Below are positions 34,480 to 42,246 of a stretch of DNA of 64,000 nucleotides, one piece after another. Source of the DNA: an uncultured Exiguobacterium sp. (GTDB taxonomy: Bacteria > Bacillota > Bacilli > Exiguobacteriales > Exiguobacteriaceae). Where the stretch lies: NCBI GenBank assembly GCA_913775715.1, contig CAJYMC010000004.1:62001-126000 (forward strand), written 5' to 3'. A program made the position numbers and the translations under genes. The first letter of the stretch is position 1, and each line of letters starts with the position of its first letter. Under the pieces are notes generated by a model, which worked only from the letters and a program-made list of their open reading frames with translations, was not told where the DNA came from and made no database searches.

Positions 34480-35118
34480 TTATACACGAACAGCTAAATC
34501 TTCGACAGCGACGACACGAAGACCCTTTTCGTCAAGTTTCTTCACGATCTTTTTCTTCGTCTTTTCATCACAATCCGTCGGTAACGTAATTAACACGCGA
34601 CGCATGACACTACTTTTCGCATCGAGGGTCATCAGACTCGCGACCGTTGAATATTTGTTGACGATCTTCGAAATCTTCTCGAGTGCCCCTTTTTGTTCGC
34701 TTAAGGCTACCGTCAGAACGTAACTTCCCGAATCACGATTCCACGCTTCCTCAAGCATTCCAAGCATCTTTCCGTGCGGTAGGATACCGAAGAAATGACC
34801 GTCGTCATTTAAGACCGCGATATACGGTAATTCCTTAATCGAGAAGAAGACTTCAAAGAAATTACTTCCTGTATAGATGTATTTGGATGTATTCTTAATC
34901 AGCGACATGACGTTATCGTCTAAACTGCCACCATTCATTCCATGACGATAAATGTGCATTTTATAGATATTCCCTTTGAAGTCCTGTCCTGTCTGATCAA
35001 GAACCGGGACACAACGGTATCCGGTTTTTTCAAGTGTGTCGAGCGCTTCACGGATTGTCGCAGTTTCGGAAATCGTGACACATTGGTGCTTCGGGATACA
35101 TAAACTTTGAACGAGCAT
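34480..35118 (-). CDS. CBS-pair and ACT domain protein, possibly c-di-AMP-binding (CbpA-like)
   Basis: 212 residues. Two CBS motifs (residues about 8-60, TISETATIREALDTLEKTGYRCVPVLD; and about 70-125, with LPYIAVLNDDGHFFGILPHGKM), then an ACT-like domain (SYVLTVALSEQKGALEKISKIVN to the end). No enzymatic domain. Proteins of this plan in Listeria and relatives bind cyclic di-AMP (CbpA), and I infer a nucleotide-sensing role here. GAGGAGG precedes ATG. It is transcribed alone, divergent from the phosphate uptake operon. Confidence 0.78.
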   Translation of the reverse strand: MLVQSLCIPKHQCVTISETATIREALDTLEKTGYRCVPVLDQTGQDFKGNIYKMHIYRHGMNGGSLDDNVMSLIKNTSKYIYTGSNFFEVFFSIKELPYIAVLNDDGHFFGILPHGKMLGMLEEAWNRDSGSYVLTVALSEQKGALEKISKIVNKYSTVASLMTLDAKSSVMRRVLITLPTDCDEKTKKKIVKKLDEKGLRVVAVEDLAVRV

Positions 35119-35460
35119 AATAAAATCCTCCTCTTTTACCTAATTACGCAGACTTAATCATAATCATTCGATTTTCATGCGCCATATCCTCTTTTCCCAC
35201 TTCTGATGCGCTTTTATTCTTACAATCGCAAGACATTCGCTTGCAATCACAACCTAATCCAATCTAATTCAATCAAGTACACGCTTATTCTTCCATTGTC
35301 AGACAATTTATTAAATCAACAATCACCTTCATATTAAGATTTATTAAGATTTCGTAAAGACGCTTCATAAATGTATTCTTTTACAATACCGTCTGCTACA
35401 ATCGAACTCGTGAAGTTACTTCACTATTCTATTCTTGTTCTTAATATGGAGGCAGAAGAA
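35119..35460. other. 342-bp divergent intergenic region
   Basis: AT-rich spacer between the CBS-ACT gene (leftward) and the DUF47/pit operon (rightward). I see no gene in it. Its one clear structure is the 10-bp tandem repeat at 35332-35351 described separately; the rest holds only T- and A-rich promoter-like sequence. Confidence 0.7.
35332..35360 (+). promoter_or_regulatory. PhoP-box-like direct repeats upstream of the phosphate uptake operon
   Basis: TATTAAGATT occurs twice in tandem (35332-35341 and 35342-35351), followed by a degenerate third copy TCGTAAAGAC. The hexamers TTAAGA, TTAAGA and GTAAAG recur every 10-11 bp, like the TT(A/T/C)ACA repeats bound by PhoP in Bacillus. They lie 100-130 bp before the start codon of a Pit operon. 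Confidence 0.45.
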
Positions 35461-36078
35461 ATGTTTAGTAAAAAACAAGATCCATTCGCAGTGAAATTAT
35501 CCGAAATCGCAGGACACTTAAAAACGACTTCGCAATTCTTCGTTGACTTTAAAATCAACGGCATCGCGGATGTAAAAGAATTTGCACATAAAGTAAAAGA
35601 CTTCGAGACAGCTGGGGACGATTTGATGCATCAGTTGATCATCGACTTGAACAACGCGTTCATCACGCCAATCGATCGCGAAGATTTACTCGCACTCGCT
35701 AACGCACTCGATGACGTCTTAGACGGCTTTGAAGAATGCTCCGCTATTTTCGAAATCTACAACATCGTTCAAGCAGACGAGCACATGATCAAGTTCGTTG
35801 ATGAAATCAACATCGCTGTCTCAGAACTCGCGACGGCAATGGATCTTCTTGTTGCACGTAAATTGCAACCGATGCGTGAACACGTCATCAAAATCAAAGA
35901 ACAAGAGACGATTTGTGACAACCTACGCCGTAAATCGATCAAAGCATTGTTCGCAACAGAAACAGATCCAATTAAAATCATCCAATACAAAGAAATCTAT
36001 GAATCGCTCGAATCAATCGCGGACTACTGCCAAGACGCAGCTAACGTCATTGAAACGATCATCATGAAAAACGCTTAA
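35461..36078 (+). CDS. DUF47 (PhoU-like, YkaA) Pit accessory protein
   Basis: 205 residues, all helical, from ATG 35461 after GGAGGCAGAAGA; an in-frame ATG 90 bases upstream lies in the leader. The PhoU-like fold shows metal-binding acidic clusters (KVKDFETAGDDLMHQL, TPIDREDLLALANALDDVLDGFEE, LESIADYCQDAANVIE). DUF47 genes are almost always paired with Pit transporters and are thought to gate or modulate them. It is 16 bases upstream of pit, in one operon. Confidence 0.93.
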   Translation: MFSKKQDPFAVKLSEIAGHLKTTSQFFVDFKINGIADVKEFAHKVKDFETAGDDLMHQLIIDLNNAFITPIDREDLLALANALDDVLDGFEECSAIFEIYNIVQADEHMIKFVDEINIAVSELATAMDLLVARKLQPMREHVIKIKEQETICDNLRRKSIKALFATETDPIKIIQYKEIYESLESIADYCQDAANVIETIIMKNA

Positions 36079-36094
36079 GTGAGGAGCTAACGAG

Positions 36095-37099
36095 ATGGAT
36101 AGCCTGTTTATCATCACCGCCATAATCGTGATTCTCGCACTTAGCTTCGACTTCATCAACGGTTTCCACGATACAGCGAACTCAATCGCGACTGCTGTAT
36201 CGACTCGTGCTTTGAAACCACGCCATGCCATCATTTTGGCTGCATCGATGAACTTCCTAGGTGCAATCACATTCACTGGAGTCGCAAAAACGATCTCTGG
36301 TGACATCGTTGACCCGTCAACACTTGAACACGGGAGCTATGTCGTCATCGCTGCCTTGATTTCAGCCATTGCTTGGAATCTTTTGACGTGGTACTTCGGT
36401 ATTCCGTCAAGTTCGTCGCATACACTGATTGGTTCGATTGCCGGTGCAGCTGTTGCCTCAGTTGGGTTCGGTGGCATCGAAGCAAAAGGGTTCTTGAAAA
36501 TCGTTGAAGCTTTGCTGATTTCACCAGTACTCGCCTTCACACTCGGTTTTATCGTATATGCAATCTTTAAAATCATCTTCAAAAAAGGAAATTTGGCGAA
36601 AACGAATCGTCGCTTCCGCCACGTCCAAATCGCAACTGCTGCACTACAATCGTACACACACGGTACGAATGATGCGCAAAAAGCGATGGGGATCATCACA
36701 CTCGCTTTGATTTCGTCTGGTTTCCAAACGGATCACGAAGTTGCCACTTGGGTTAAACTTTCTTGTGCGATCGCGATGGGTCTCGGAACATCTGTCGGTG
36801 GATGGCGCATCATTAAAACTGTCGGTGGTCAAATCATGAAAATCCGTCCAGTTAATGGTGTAGCAGCTGACTTAACATCAGCAGCAATCATCTTCGGAGC
36901 AACGGCGATTCATCTTCCTGTTTCGACGACACACGTCATCTCATCTGCCATCTTAGGTGTAGGTACATCACACCGTAAGAAAGGTGTCAAATGGGGCACA
37001 GCGCAACGCATGCTTATCACATGGGTCATCACATTGCCGATTTCAATGGCTTTAGCTGCTATGATCTACTACATTCTCGACTTCTTATTCATTAAATAA
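36095..37099 (+). CDS. pit: Low-affinity inorganic phosphate transporter (PiT family)
   Basis: 334 residues with about ten membrane helices in two inverted halves. The PiT signatures are FDFINGFHDTANSIATAVSTR near residue 15 and SYTHGTNDAQKAMGIITLA near residue 188, each carrying the GxNDxxN-like phosphate- and cation-binding core. It imports phosphate, probably as a metal complex driven by proton or sodium. Co-transcribed with the DUF47 gene. Its stop codon is followed directly by three copies of a 10-bp repeat and a terminator. Confidence 0.95.
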   Translation: MDSLFIITAIIVILALSFDFINGFHDTANSIATAVSTRALKPRHAIILAASMNFLGAITFTGVAKTISGDIVDPSTLEHGSYVVIAALISAIAWNLLTWYFGIPSSSSHTLIGSIAGAAVASVGFGGIEAKGFLKIVEALLISPVLAFTLGFIVYAIFKIIFKKGNLAKTNRRFRHVQIATAALQSYTHGTNDAQKAMGIITLALISSGFQTDHEVATWVKLSCAIAMGLGTSVGGWRIIKTVGGQIMKIRPVNGVAADLTSAAIIFGATAIHLPVSTTHVISSAILGVGTSHRKKGVKWGTAQRMLITWVITLPISMALAAMIYYILDFLFIK

Positions 37100-37100
37100 A

Positions 37101-37130
37101 TACAAATAAGTACAAATAAGTACAAATAAT
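37101..37130 (+). repeat. 10-bp tandem repeat directly after the pit stop codon
   Basis: TACAAATAAG, TACAAATAAG, TACAAATAAT: three copies in a row between the stop codon (37097-37099) and the terminator. Each unit contains TAA, so read-through in any shifted frame would meet stops quickly. Function, if any, is unknown; slippage is a simple explanation. Confidence 0.95.
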
Positions 37131-37135
37131 TACGT

Positions 37136-37166
37136 ACCCCGCCTATTCAAGATAGGTGGGGTTTTG
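37136..37166 (+). terminator. Terminator after pit
   Basis: ACCCCGCCTAT / ATAGGTGGGGT (one G-T pair) around a 5-nt loop, then TTTTG. Confidence 0.9.
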
Positions 37167-37260
37167 TCTACACTAGAAGCGTCGACAGTTGTTGTTTTTC
37201 CCATAATTCGCTATGATGAAGAACAAGAAGGATTGTCTATTTCTTTAGGAGGAATGCCCC

Positions 37261-38076
37261 ATGACAAAACGTAAAGCCTTAACGATTGCTGGTTCCGACA
37301 CGAGTGGTGGAGCTGGCATTCAAGCTGATTTAAAGACGTTCCAAGAACTTGGCGTCTACGGAATGAATGCCTTGACGGTCATCGTCGCACAAGATCCTGA
37401 TCACTCTTGGCACCATGCGGTTTACCCAATCGACACAGAACTCGTCCGGACACAAATCCACACGGTCCTTGGAGGTATTGGTGTTGACGCGATGAAGACG
37501 GGAATGCTCCCGACTGTCGAAATCATTGAAGCCGTTGCCGAAAAAATCAAATCATCCGGCGTCCAAAACGTCGTCATCGATCCTGTCATGGTCTGTAAAG
37601 GCGAGGACGAGGTGCTGAACCCTGATACAGCGAACGCACTCCGTGATGTCTTGACACCACTTGCGACGGTCGTCACACCGAACGTCTTTGAGGCAGGTCA
37701 ATTATCGGGTCTTGGTAAAACGCCAGCAACGATCGACGAAATGAAACTTGCAGCAGCGCGGATTCACGAAAAAGGTGCGCAATACGTTCTTGTCAAAGGT
37801 GGCAGCAAGATTGACCATCCACAAGCAGTTGACGTGCTTTATGACGGAAAAGAGTTTATCCTGATTGAGGACGAACGAATCGAGACACCGTACACGCACG
37901 GTGCCGGCTGCACGTATTCTGCAGCAATCACGGCCGAACTCGCAAAAGGTGCATCGGTAGAAGCTGCTGTCCGTACAGCAAAATCTTTCATCACTTCCGC
38001 GATTCGTCATTCATTCCGTTTGAATGAATACGTCGGACCAACTGATCACGCTGCACATCGTACAGTCCAGTCTTGA
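37261..38076 (+). CDS. pdxK: Pyridoxine/pyridoxal kinase, PdxK (ThiD-related)
   Basis: 271 residues of the ribokinase fold. It closely resembles B. subtilis PdxK (YwdB), a ThiD-like enzyme that phosphorylates pyridoxal, pyridoxine or pyridoxamine. Blocks: LTIAGSDTSGGAGIQADLK at the N-terminus, MKTGMLPT, NVVIDPVMVCKGEDEVL, VVTPNVFEA and the anion hole HGAGCTYSAAITAEL with its catalytic Cys. TTAGGAGGAATGCCCC precedes ATG. No thiamine genes are adjacent, which also favours the B6 salvage role. Confidence 0.92.
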   Translation: MTKRKALTIAGSDTSGGAGIQADLKTFQELGVYGMNALTVIVAQDPDHSWHHAVYPIDTELVRTQIHTVLGGIGVDAMKTGMLPTVEIIEAVAEKIKSSGVQNVVIDPVMVCKGEDEVLNPDTANALRDVLTPLATVVTPNVFEAGQLSGLGKTPATIDEMKLAAARIHEKGAQYVLVKGGSKIDHPQAVDVLYDGKEFILIEDERIETPYTHGAGCTYSAAITAELAKGASVEAAVRTAKSFITSAIRHSFRLNEYVGPTDHAAHRTVQS

Positions 38077-38083
38077 TCCGCTT

Positions 38084-38113
38084 AAGAAGTCCGCGATATC
38101 CGCGGACTTCTTT
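38084..38113 (+). terminator. Hairpin/terminator between pdxK and yojF
   Basis: AAGAAGTCCGCG / CGCGGACTTCTT is a perfect 12-bp stem around ATATC, followed by only TTCTG, so some read-through into yojF-bshB2 is possible. Confidence 0.75.
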
Positions 38114-38137
38114 CTGTATAGGAGAGGAGAAAAGTTT

Positions 38138-38506
38138 ATGCAAGCCATTGATTTACAAGAAATACAGCGTTATATCGACGCACATGCGAATACACCGTTA
38201 TATGTACACGTCGAGACGACGAACGGTGCCTACGCGACGCACCAAGATCCAACTTTCCATAGCGCAGGAATGTTTTTCCGCAATGCGGAAATCACTTACG
38301 AACGCGGTCTAATCACAGGGAACGGTCCTTACCGGATTGGTCTGAAACTCGCACACGGCTGGTTATACGGTGAAGGATTGACTGACTTCGAATTTGCTGG
38401 CGATCAATTGTTGATTGCCGGTCACGATATCGAAGGACGTCTTGCGATTGCTTTTGAACTTAGCCCGACACCATTCGCTCAAGGTGCAGAGGAGGTAGAC
38501 GCATGA
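38138..38506 (+). CDS. yojF: YojF family (DUF1806) protein
   Basis: 122 residues from ATG 38138, after GGAGAGGAG; the open frame upstream overlaps pdxK and the hairpin. It resembles YojF, a DUF1806 protein that is always the partner of yojG/bshB2 in Bacilli. Landmarks: YVHVETTNGAYATHQD and FFRNAEITYERG. The fold is a small beta barrel; the biochemical role is not known. The stop overlaps bshB2 in an ATGA junction. Confidence 0.88.
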   Translation: MQAIDLQEIQRYIDAHANTPLYVHVETTNGAYATHQDPTFHSAGMFFRNAEITYERGLITGNGPYRIGLKLAHGWLYGEGLTDFEFAGDQLLIAGHDIEGRLAIAFELSPTPFAQGAEEVDA

Positions 38507-39153
38507 CACACGAAGATCATTTACTCGTCGTCTTCCCTCACCCGGATGACGAAGCTTTCAGTTCTGCTGGAACGATCATCGAACACGCTGAAAACCGCGG
38601 TCCTGTCACGTACGCTTGTCTGACACTTGGTGAGATGGGACGTAACATGGGACGTCCTGTTTTTACAAACCGGGAACAGCTCGCAACGATTCGTAAACGC
38701 GAGTTGATCGATGCTGCTGCAAAAATGAAGATTTCAGATCTCCAAATGTGGGGACTTCGCGATAAGACCGTTGAATTCGAGGATGAGGCAGCACTCGCTG
38801 ACCGTATTCTTGCTTTGATTCAACAGACACGTCCGACTCGCTTGATTTCGTTCTACCCGGGTTACGCAGTGCATCCCGATCATGAAGCGACAGCTCGCGC
38901 CGTCGTTCGTGCCCTTCGGATGATGGATCCCGCCGATCGTCCTGAGTTCCTCGCGGTCGCTTTCGCGAACAATACGAAAGCAGAACTTGGGGAAGGAACG
39001 TTCATTCATGATGTCAGTGCCTATACGGATCAAAAGATCAAAGCACTCGAAGCGCATGCTTCGCAAACTGGTGGTTTGATGAAGGTCATCTCGGAAGACT
39101 CGAACATTCGTGACCTGCTCGTCAAAGAACGCTATTATCACTATCCGCTGTAA
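38503..39153 (+). CDS. bshB2: Bacillithiol biosynthesis deacetylase BshB2
   Basis: 216 residues of the LmbE-like zinc deacetylase family. It removes the acetyl group from GlcNAc-malate to give GlcN-malate in bacillithiol synthesis, acting alongside or in place of BshB1. Zinc-site residues are in FPHPDDEAFSSAG (His13, Asp15/Asp16) and GYAVHPDHEATARAV. The presence of this gene indicates a bacillithiol- rather than glutathione-based thiol pool. Coupled to yojF. Confidence 0.92.
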   Translation: MTHEDHLLVVFPHPDDEAFSSAGTIIEHAENRGPVTYACLTLGEMGRNMGRPVFTNREQLATIRKRELIDAAAKMKISDLQMWGLRDKTVEFEDEAALADRILALIQQTRPTRLISFYPGYAVHPDHEATARAVVRALRMMDPADRPEFLAVAFANNTKAELGEGTFIHDVSAYTDQKIKALEAHASQTGGLMKVISEDSNIRDLLVKERYYHYPL

Positions 39154-39163
39154 TCTTCTATTA

Positions 39164-39206
39164 AGAGATGCCGATCGTCCGAACGACGATCAGCATCTCT
39201 TTTTTT
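39164..39206 (+). terminator. Terminator after bshB2
   Basis: AGAGATGC-GATCGTC / GACGATC-GCATCTCT with a single mismatch and a 5-nt loop, then seven T. Confidence 0.93.
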
Positions 39207-39273
39207 GGTCTTCATTAGAAAACGTCGACTTTTCTGACGGCTTCTGCTAGTGTGAATAGTTGAGACTATGTCT

Positions 39274-39310
39274 CCGGAGTTCGTAACCTCCTCCGTTACA
39301 AAAACTAGGA
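39274..39310 (+). ncRNA. preQ1-I riboswitch controlling queC translation
   Basis: Stem P1 is CGGAG (39275-39279) with CTCCG (39291-39295), enclosing the loop TTCGTAACCTC. It is followed by the A-rich tail TTACAAAAACTAGGA that invades P1 in the H-type pseudoknot. Layout and sequence match class I preQ1 aptamers (B. subtilis and T. tengcongensis). The 3' end of the aptamer includes the AGGA of the ribosome site, so ligand binding should hide it. The queuosine operon follows at once. Confidence 0.88.
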
Positions 39311-39325
39311 ATGGAAGTGTACATT

Positions 39326-39982
39326 ATGAAAAACGAACGTGCTCTTGTCGTCTTCAGTGGCGGCCAAGACTCAACGACTTGTTTGTTTCAGGCACTGAAA
39401 CAATACGAAGAAGTCGAAGTCGTGACGTTTAATTATGGACAACGTCATGCGCAAGAACTCGAAGTCGCACGCGACATCGCCTCTGAGCTCGGTGTCAAAC
39501 ACCATGAGCTTGATCTCTCTCTTCTCAGTCAACTGACGAGTAATGCCTTGACTGACCACAGCCAAACCATCACGACGAACGAAGATGGTCTTCCTTCTAC
39601 TTTCGTAGATGGACGCAACCACTTGTTTCTTTCGTTCGCAGCCGTCCTTGCGAAAGGACGCGGAATCCGTCATATCGTCACTGGCGTATGTGAAACGGAC
39701 TTTTCCGGTTACCCGGACTGCCGTGATGCCTTCATCAAGTCACTTAACGTGACATTGAACCTTGCGATGGACTATCCATTCGTACTTCACACGCCACTCA
39801 TGTGGCTCGACAAAAAAGAAACGTGGGCGCTTGCCGACTCGCTCGGTGCGTTTGATTTCGTTCGAAATCGCACGTTGACGTGTTACAACGGCGTCATTGG
39901 AGATGGTTGCGGCGAATGCCCTGCCTGTGAATTACGGAAAAATGGATTAGATGCATACATCAAGGAGGTTCAACACACATGA
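39326..39982 (+). CDS. queC: 7-cyano-7-deazaguanine synthase
   Basis: 218 residues. It converts 7-carboxy-7-deazaguanine to preQ0 using ATP and ammonia. PP-loop [15 protein letters not shown] at the N-terminus and the zinc Cys cluster [13 protein letters not shown] at the C-terminus. ATG 39326 is preferred: the AGGAATGGAAG region of the riboswitch lies the right distance upstream, whereas ATG 39311 touches it. First gene of queC-D-E-F, with overlaps of four bases between successive genes up to queE. Confidence 0.95.
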   Translation: MKNERALVVFSGGQDSTTCLFQALKQYEEVEVVTFNYGQRHAQELEVARDIASELGVKHHELDLSLLSQLTSNALTDHSQTITTNEDGLPSTFVDGRNHLFLSFAAVLAKGRGIRHIVTGVCETDFSGYPDCRDAFIKSLNVTLNLAMDYPFVLHTPLMWLDKKETWALADSLGAFDFVRNRTLTCYNGVIGDGCGECPACELRKNGLDAYIKEVQHT

Positions 39983-40434
39983 CATTCAATTACGAAGCAC
40001 CTGAAACAGTCGAGCGCCCGACTGGCGACTCGCTTATCTATACGAAATCCCGCGTCATGATCGTAAAAAAACTGACGTTCGACGCAGCACACCATCTGTA
40101 TGATTACGATGGAAAATGCCGTGCCCTTCACGGTCATACGTACCATGTCGATATGGGAATCAGTGGTTTTCTAGATCACCGCGGTATGACACTCGATTTT
40201 GGTGACCTTAAGAAAATCTTCAAGACACACCTCGAACCACTATTGGATCACCGCTACCTGAATGAATCATTACCATACATGAATACGACAGCTGAAAACA
40301 TGGCGGCTTGGATTTTTGAGACACTCGGACAACATCTTCCGGACGAACGGGGACTTCGTGTCGAATTCGTCAAGCTCTACGAGACACCTACTGCTTTTGC
40401 TGAAGTCCGTCGTGAGTGGATGAACGAAGCATGA
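39979..40434 (+). CDS. queD: 6-carboxy-5,6,7,8-tetrahydropterin synthase
   Basis: 151 residues, PTPS fold. It converts dihydroneopterin triphosphate to 6-carboxytetrahydropterin. Zinc ligands: His38 ([13 protein letters not shown]) and the His51/His53 pair in [12 protein letters not shown]; catalytic Cys47. LDHRYLNE and the Glu of [13 protein letters not shown] complete the site. It has a 30-residue N-terminal extension before the first strand. Overlaps queC and queE by four bases each. Confidence 0.94.
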   Translation: MTFNYEAPETVERPTGDSLIYTKSRVMIVKKLTFDAAHHLYDYDGKCRALHGHTYHVDMGISGFLDHRGMTLDFGDLKKIFKTHLEPLLDHRYLNESLPYMNTTAENMAAWIFETLGQHLPDERGLRVEFVKLYETPTAFAEVRREWMNEA

Positions 40435-41147
40435 GTGCCTTAACGAAAACACCAAAAATTCCGGTTCTCGAGATTTTCGGACCAACGTTTCAAGGAGAAG
40501 GACGATCAATCGGTCAAAAGACGATGTTCGTCCGGACCGGTGGCTGCGACTACTCCTGTTCGTGGTGTGACTCCGCCTTCACATGGGATGGTTCTGAAAA
40601 ACCCGAACTCTTGACGGCAGAGACGATCATGGAACGTCTTGATGCGCTCGGCTCTTACGGACATGTCACGATTTCCGGTGGGAACCCATTACTTCACGCT
40701 TCGATCGGTACACTGGTTGAGGCATTAAAAGAACGAAACATCACGATGTCGGTTGAGACACAAGGTTCTTACTGGCAAAATTGGTTACTCGATATCGATG
40801 ACGTCACACTCAGTCCTAAACCACCTTCAAGTGGGATGAAGATTGATTTTGATCGTTTGGATGTCTTTTTCAAACGATTGCCGGAACAACAACGTGCCGT
40901 CAAAATCGTCATCTTTAATGAGGAAGACCTCGACTTCGCGGCAATGATTTCTGAGCGATATGCTTTAAAAACACTCTATCTCTCACTTGGAAATCCCGAT
41001 CCGCACGAAGAAGGAACGATTGCTCCACGTATGCTACACGATTTAAAAACACTGTGGGAACGCGTTGCCGGTGATGAACGCTTTAATCACGCGCGTGTCC
41101 TACCACAATTACATGCCCTCGTTTTCGCAAACGACCGTGGCGTCTAA
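40431..41147 (+). CDS. queE: 7-carboxy-7-deazaguanine synthase (radical SAM)
   Basis: 238 residues from ATG 40431 (ATGA overlap with queD); a GTG 15 bases earlier is less likely. It performs the radical ring contraction giving CDG. The cluster motif is Cys39-x3-Cys43-x2-Cys46 in GGCDYSCSWCDS. GPTFQGEGRSIGQ precedes it, and VTISGGNPLL binds the SAM. The form with ETQGSYWQNW and PKPPSSGM matches the Bacillus-type QueE. Confidence 0.95.
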   Translation: MSALTKTPKIPVLEIFGPTFQGEGRSIGQKTMFVRTGGCDYSCSWCDSAFTWDGSEKPELLTAETIMERLDALGSYGHVTISGGNPLLHASIGTLVEALKERNITMSVETQGSYWQNWLLDIDDVTLSPKPPSSGMKIDFDRLDVFFKRLPEQQRAVKIVIFNEEDLDFAAMISERYALKTLYLSLGNPDPHEEGTIAPRMLHDLKTLWERVAGDERFNHARVLPQLHALVFANDRGV

Positions 41148-41160
41148 GGAGAATTGATTC

Positions 41161-41649
41161 ATGCGACCTGAAGACTTAAACGACTTATCGTTACTCGGCC
41201 AAAAAGCCGTACCTTATATTTTTGAATATCAACCAGAAGTACTTGAAGCGTTCCCGAACCGTCACCCGGAAAATGACTACTTCGTGAAATTCAATGCACC
41301 AGAGTTCACAAGTCTTTGTCCGATCACGAATCAACCGGATTTCGCGACGATCTATATCTCGTACATCCCGGACGAAAAACTCGTCGAATCGAAGTCACTT
41401 AAATTATATCTGTTCAGTTTCCGCAATCACGGTGATTTCCACGAGAACTGCATCAACGTCATCGGGAAGGATCTCGTGAAATTGATGGAACCTCGTTACC
41501 TCGAAGTCTGGGGGAAATTCACGCCACGCGGTGGAATCTCAATTGATCCGTACTACAATTATGGGAAGCCTGGTACAAAATATGAACGGATGGCAGAACA
41601 CCGTCTATTCAATCACGATCTCTATCCTGAGACTGTCGATAATCGTTAA
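41161..41649 (+). CDS. queF: preQ0 reductase (NADPH-dependent nitrile reductase)
   Basis: 162 residues, the short unimodular type. It reduces preQ0 to preQ1. Catalytic Cys53 ([11 protein letters not shown]) and Asp60; the family motif [15 protein letters not shown] with Glu76; His of NHGDFHENC. It ends the operon, whose product is the preQ1 sensed by the riboswitch at its head, a closed feedback loop. Confidence 0.96.
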   Translation: MRPEDLNDLSLLGQKAVPYIFEYQPEVLEAFPNRHPENDYFVKFNAPEFTSLCPITNQPDFATIYISYIPDEKLVESKSLKLYLFSFRNHGDFHENCINVIGKDLVKLMEPRYLEVWGKFTPRGGISIDPYYNYGKPGTKYERMAEHRLFNHDLYPETVDNR

Positions 41650-41656
41650 ACGCTCA

Positions 41657-41694
41657 AAGAGGAACAGTGGACTTTTCCACCGTTCCTCTTTTCT
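41657..41694. terminator. Bidirectional terminator after queF
   Basis: AAGAGGAAC / GTTCCTCTT plus inner GTGG/CCAC, one A-C mismatch, around ACTTTT; T-tract after. Confidence 0.85.
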
Positions 41695-41703
41695 CATTTT
41701 CAT

Positions 41704-41985
41704 TCAACTGGATGGGATGTCGACCAAAGTCGTACGATCGTGCTGACGGATGACTTCAGATGGCCAAATATGCCGTAATAAATGATCCGAAGGAACATGT
41801 AAGGCACGCGCCAGTCGCTCAATCATCGAAAAAGACGGATGCGCAATGCTGTTTTCGATACGTTGAATCATCTCGGGTGTCGTTTCGGTCAATTCAGCCA
41901 GTGTATACTGATCGAATTGGTGACGTTCTCGTAATGTACGAATCCGCTGACCATACTGTCCGATCGGTTGAATCACTTCTTTCAT
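41704..41985 (-). CDS. Small XRE family DNA-binding protein
   Basis: 93 residues from ATG 41985, preceded by GAAAGGATG; the frame extends 14 codons upstream without a ribosome site. The HTH_3 domain covers about residues 10-65 (QRIRTLRERHQFDQYTLAEL, ETTPEMIQRIENSIAHPSFS). A short tail follows with no ligand domain. It lies upstream of, and divergent from, the EIICB gene, and might regulate it or itself, but there is no direct evidence. Confidence 0.85.
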   Translation of the reverse strand: MKEVIQPIGQYGQRIRTLRERHQFDQYTLAELTETTPEMIQRIENSIAHPSFSMIERLARALHVPSDHLLRHIWPSEVIRQHDRTTLVDIPSS

Positions 41986-42140
41986 CCGCCAAACATCCTT
42001 TCTTTTTTGAAACCAGACAACGTTCACTGTAGTCTTATTCCCACTTTTTTTAAATTTGAATACCTTTCCGAACCACCATTTTTCTATCGAAATTTAATTT
42101 CAAATATTTTTCTTGTAAAACACTAGCTTTTTAAAAAGTT

Positions 42141-42185
42141 ATCGCTTACAATTCTATATGCAAACGGTTGCATTAATCGCTTACA
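42141..42185 (+). promoter_or_regulatory. Regulatory region of the EIICB gene: LacI-type palindrome between direct repeats
   Basis: TGCAAACGGTTGCA (42159-42172) fits the TGnnAnCGnTnnCA form shared by cre and LacI-family operators. The decamer ATCGCTTACA occurs exactly on each side, at 42141-42150 and 42176-42185, 35 bp apart. The region ends 61 bases before the EIICB start codon. Confidence 0.55.
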
Positions 42186-42246
42186 TTATTGCACTGTTCT
42201 TACACACATATTAGAGAAAAAAAGATACAAAAAGGAGTGAATGATC

